Shown here: in pieces, positions 61,446 through 64,000 of the stretch
Position numbering within the stretch: the stretch's first letter is position 1
How the letters are laid out: each line of letters begins with the position of its first letter
Notes under the pieces: model-generated
Databases searched by the model: none
Told to the model about the DNA's origin: nothing
The model's input: the letters and a program-made list of their open reading frames with translations, nothing else
Assembly (NCBI RefSeq): GCF_016595245.1
Contig: NZ_JAENHM010000015.1
Span: forward strand, 1 to 64,000
Reading direction: 5' to 3'
DNA: 64,000 nt
Origin: Azospirillum endophyticum
Lineage (GTDB): Bacteria > Pseudomonadota > Alphaproteobacteria > Azospirillales > Azospirillaceae
Translations under genes and position numbers: made by a program

Positions 61446-64000
61446 ACCTCTCCGAACTCTGCATCCGCCGTCCGGTGATGACCATTCTCCTGACGGCGGC
61501 CCTGATCCTCGGCGGTCTGGCGGCCTACCGCCAGCTGCCGACCGCGGCGTTGCCGCGGGTGGACTTCCCGGTGGTCAGCGTCACCGCGACCTTGCCGGGC
61601 GCCTCGCCCGAGACGATGGCGGCGTCGGTCGCCAGCCCGCTGGAGCGCGAGTTCTCCACCATCGCCGGCATCGACACCATCACGTCGAACAGCACGCTCG
61701 GCAACACCAGCATCATCATCCAGTTCGTGCTGGAACGCGACATCGACGCGGCGGCGGCCGACGTGCAGGCGGCCATCGCCCGCACCCAGCGCCGCCTGCC
61801 GGCGGAGATGACGACCCCGCCCAGCTACCGCAAGGTCAACCCGGCCGACCAGCCGATCCTGTTCCTCTCGCTGAATTCGCCGACCTTGCCGCTGGCGAAG
61901 CTGAACGACATCGCCGAGACGCTGATCCAGCCCAAGGTCGCGACCTTGCCGGGCGTGGCCCAGGTGCAGATCTACGGCTCGCAGAAATACGCGGTGCGGG
62001 TCCAGGTCAATCCGAACGCGCTGGCTTTGCGCGGCATCGGCATCGACGAGCTGCAGAAGGCGCTGGCCGCGGCCAACGCCAACACCCCCGTCGGCACCCT
62101 GACCGGCCAGCAGCAGCAGCTGGTGATCGCCGCCAACCCGCAGCTTCCCGATGCCGCCGCCTTCCGCGAGTTGATCGTCGCCTACCGCAACAGCGCCCCC
62201 GTCCGGCTGGGCGACGTGGCGAAGGTGCTGGACAGCGTCGAGAACGACCGCACCGCCAGCTGGCTGAACGGCACCCGCAGCATCATGCTGGCGGTCCAGC
62301 GCCAGCCCGACGCCAACACGGTCGACGTGGTCGATCGCGTCCGTGCCCTGGTGCCGGTGTTCCAGGCGCAGCTTCCGGCCGCCGCCGCCATCCAGGTGGT
62401 CAACGACCGCTCGGAATCGATCCGTCAGGCGGTGGAGGATGTGCAGTTCACGCTCGGCCTGACCATCGTGCTGGTCGTGCTGGTGATCTTCCTCTTCCTG
62501 CGCCGCCTGTCGGCGACGCTGATCCCGGCTCTCGCCGTGCCGATCTCGCTGATCGCGACGGCGGGCGGCATGCATCTTCTGGGCTTCTCGGTCGACAACA
62601 TCTCGCTGATGGCGCTGACGCTGGCGGTCGGCCTCGTCGTCGACGACGCCATCGTGATGATGGAGAACATCGTCCGCTACGTCGAAGAGGGCATGAAGCC
62701 CTTCGAGGCCGCCATCAAGGGCTCGCGCGAGATCGGCTTCACCATCCTGTCGATCACCCTGTCGCTGGTCGCGGTCTTCATTCCGATCCTGCTGATGGGC
62801 GGGGTGGTCGGGCGGCTGTTCCACGAATTCGCCCTGGTCGTCACCATGTCGATCGGCGCGTCGGCCTTCGTGTCGCTGACGCTGACGCCGATGATGTGCT
62901 CGCGCTTCCTCACCCACGCCCACGACCAGAAGGAGAATTGGTTCGGCCGCATGCTGGAGGGAGGCTTCTCCGCCCTGCTGAACGGTTACGGCCGCACCTT
63001 GCGCTGGACCCTGCGCCACCGGCCGCTGATGGGGCTGGTGATGATCGCCACCGTCGTCGGCACGGTCCTGTTCTACCAGGCGATCCCCAAGGGCTTCTTC
63101 CCGACCGAGGATATCGGCCAGATCCAGGTGACCACCGAGGCGCGGGCCGACATCGCCTTCCCGTCGATGGCCGAACGCCAGCAGCAGGTCGCCGCGATCA
63201 TGAAGGCCAATCCGGCGGTGGTCGACGTCATCTCCTCCGTCGGCGTCGGCGGCAGCACCGGCAACCAGGGCCGCATGTTCATCACCTTGAAGCCGCGCGA
63301 CGAGCGCCCGTCGGCGACCGAGGTGATCCAGCAGATTCGCCGGCAGGTCAACGGCATCCCCGGCATGGCGGTCTACATGCAGCCGGTGCAGAACCTGCGC
63401 ATCGGCGGACGCGCGTCCAAGAGCCTCTACCAGTACACCATCCAGGGTCTCGACCTCGACGAGCTGTACCAGTGGTCCGGCCGGCTGGAGCAGGCCCTGC
63501 GCGGCATCCCCATCCTGCAGGACGTCACCAGCGACCTCCAGCTGAACAACCCGCAGGCCTATGTCCACATCGACCGCGAGAAGGCGGCGACGCTGGGCAT
63601 CGGCGTCGATCAGGTGCGCTCCACCCTCTACAGCGCCTTCGGCCAGCGGCAGGTCTCGACCATCTACACCCCCAGCAACGACTATCAGGTGATGATCGAG
63701 CTGGAGCCGAGATACCAGGGCGACGACAGTTCGCTGTCGCGCATCTATGTCCGCTCCGCCACGTCCGGCAAGCTGGTGCCGCTCGACGCCTTCGCCCGGG
63801 TGGAGCGCACCGCCGGTCCGCTGGCGGTCAACCACCAGGGCCAGCTTCCGGCGGTCACGCTGTCGTTCAACCTGTCGCCCGGCGCCTCGCTGGGACAGGC
63901 CGTCGACCTGATCCGCGGGGCGGAGCGCGACATGGGCCTGCCGGCCACCATCACCACCGGCTTCGCCGGCACCGCCCAGGTGTTCCAGGACGCCCAGTCG
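61442..64000 (+). CDS. RND efflux permease (AcrB/MdtB-type), truncated by the window end
   Basis: The open frame runs 853 codons to the edge with no stop, and a full RND pump has about 1030-1050, so roughly 180 residues are missing at the C-terminus. It begins with GTG: VNLSELCIRRPVMTILLTAA. Typical segments are DVDFPVVSV-like RVDFPVVSVTATLPGASPE, the proton-relay helix region VGLVVDDAIVMMENIVRYVE with its Asp pair, and IPKGFFPTEDIGQIQV starting the second periplasmic half. It functions as a proton-driven exporter with the adaptor upstream. It is in the same operon as TetR and adaptor genes. Substrate not predictable. Confidence 0.95.
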   Translation, partial: MNLSELCIRRPVMTILLTAALILGGLAAYRQLPTAALPRVDFPVVSVTATLPGASPETMAASVASPLEREFSTIAGIDTITSNSTLGNTSIIIQFVLERDIDAAAADVQAAIARTQRRLPAEMTTPPSYRKVNPADQPILFLSLNSPTLPLAKLNDIAETLIQPKVATLPGVAQVQIYGSQKYAVRVQVNPNALALRGIGIDELQKALAAANANTPVGTLTGQQQQLVIAANPQLPDAAAFRELIVAYRNSAPVRLGDVAKVLDSVENDRTASWLNGTRSIMLAVQRQPDANTVDVVDRVRALVPVFQAQLPAAAAIQVVNDRSESIRQAVEDVQFTLGLTIVLVVLVIFLFLRRLSATLIPALAVPISLIATAGGMHLLGFSVDNISLMALTLAVGLVVDDAIVMMENIVRYVEEGMKPFEAAIKGSREIGFTILSITLSLVAVFIPILLMGGVVGRLFHEFALVVTMSIGASAFVSLTLTPMMCSRFLTHAHDQKENWFGRMLEGGFSALLNGYGRTLRWTLRHRPLMGLVMIATVVGTVLFYQAIPKGFFPTEDIGQIQVTTEARADIAFPSMAERQQQVAAIMKANPAVVDVISSVGVGGSTGNQGRMFITLKPRDERPSATEVIQQIRRQVNGIPGMAVYMQPVQNLRIGGRASKSLYQYTIQGLDLDELYQWSGRLEQALRGIPILQDVTSDLQLNNPQAYVHIDREKAATLGIGVDQVRSTLYSAFGQRQVSTIYTPSNDYQVMIELEPRYQGDDSSLSRIYVRSATSGKLVPLDAFARVERTAGPLAVNHQGQLPAVTLSFNLSPGASLGQAVDLIRGAERDMGLPATITTGFAGTAQVFQDAQS

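Overview
The window looks like a high-GC alphaproteobacterium of the Azospirillum / Rhodospirillales type. The basis is GC-rich coding sequence with long antisense shadow frames, an Imp-type type VI secretion (T6SS) locus, several multi-PAS and SpoIIE-type signalling proteins, an ExoD-like protein and a SWFGD/BON stress protein. This is inferred from gene content and style, not from a database match. No rRNA, tRNA, insertion sequence or CRISPR array was seen.

Left part (1-15.5 kb). A minus-strand unit encodes an ABC-F ATPase, an ExoD-like membrane protein and a PmtA-like methyltransferase. It is divergent from a choline-to-glycine-betaine unit: betB, betA and a ChoX-like choline-binding protein. 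A BetI-type operator palindrome lies in the divergent region, but no betI gene is present. Next come ndk with a clear terminator, a conserved hypothetical, a cupin, a large hybrid histidine kinase coupled to an unusual helical-REC protein, an RcnB-like periplasmic protein, a small charged protein and a small XRE regulator.

Centre (15.8-47.3 kb). This is an almost complete T6SS locus. Minus strand, in transcription order: tssA, tssB, tssC, tssC2 (impD), tagJ (impE), tssE, tssF, tssG, a methyltransferase with a regulatory domain; then tssJ, tssL with an OmpA domain, tssM, a Ser/Thr kinase (ImpN/PpkA-like) and an RsbW-like ATPase. Plus strand: a MORN-like small protein, a PAAR protein, a Zn-ribbon methyltransferase, clpV, hcp, vgrG, a T6SS-associated unknown, an FHA protein (ImpI/TagH) and tssK.

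Right of tssK (47.3-57.5 kb). A dense plus-strand run encodes two related pairs of membrane sensors. One member of the first pair is fused to an MFS transporter. The run also holds an orphan ABC-type binding protein, a GNAT enzyme, a membrane-anchored SpoIIE phosphatase, a STAS anti-sigma-factor antagonist and a single-domain response regulator. With the RsbW-like ATPase at the far end of the T6SS locus, these make up the parts of a partner-switching circuit that brackets the secretion system. This is the best candidate here for an undescribed system.

Right end (57.7-64 kb). A SWFGD/BON protein with an EcfG-type stress promoter candidate is followed by a TetR regulator with a probable operator, and an RND efflux pair (adaptor plus permease) whose permease runs off the window.
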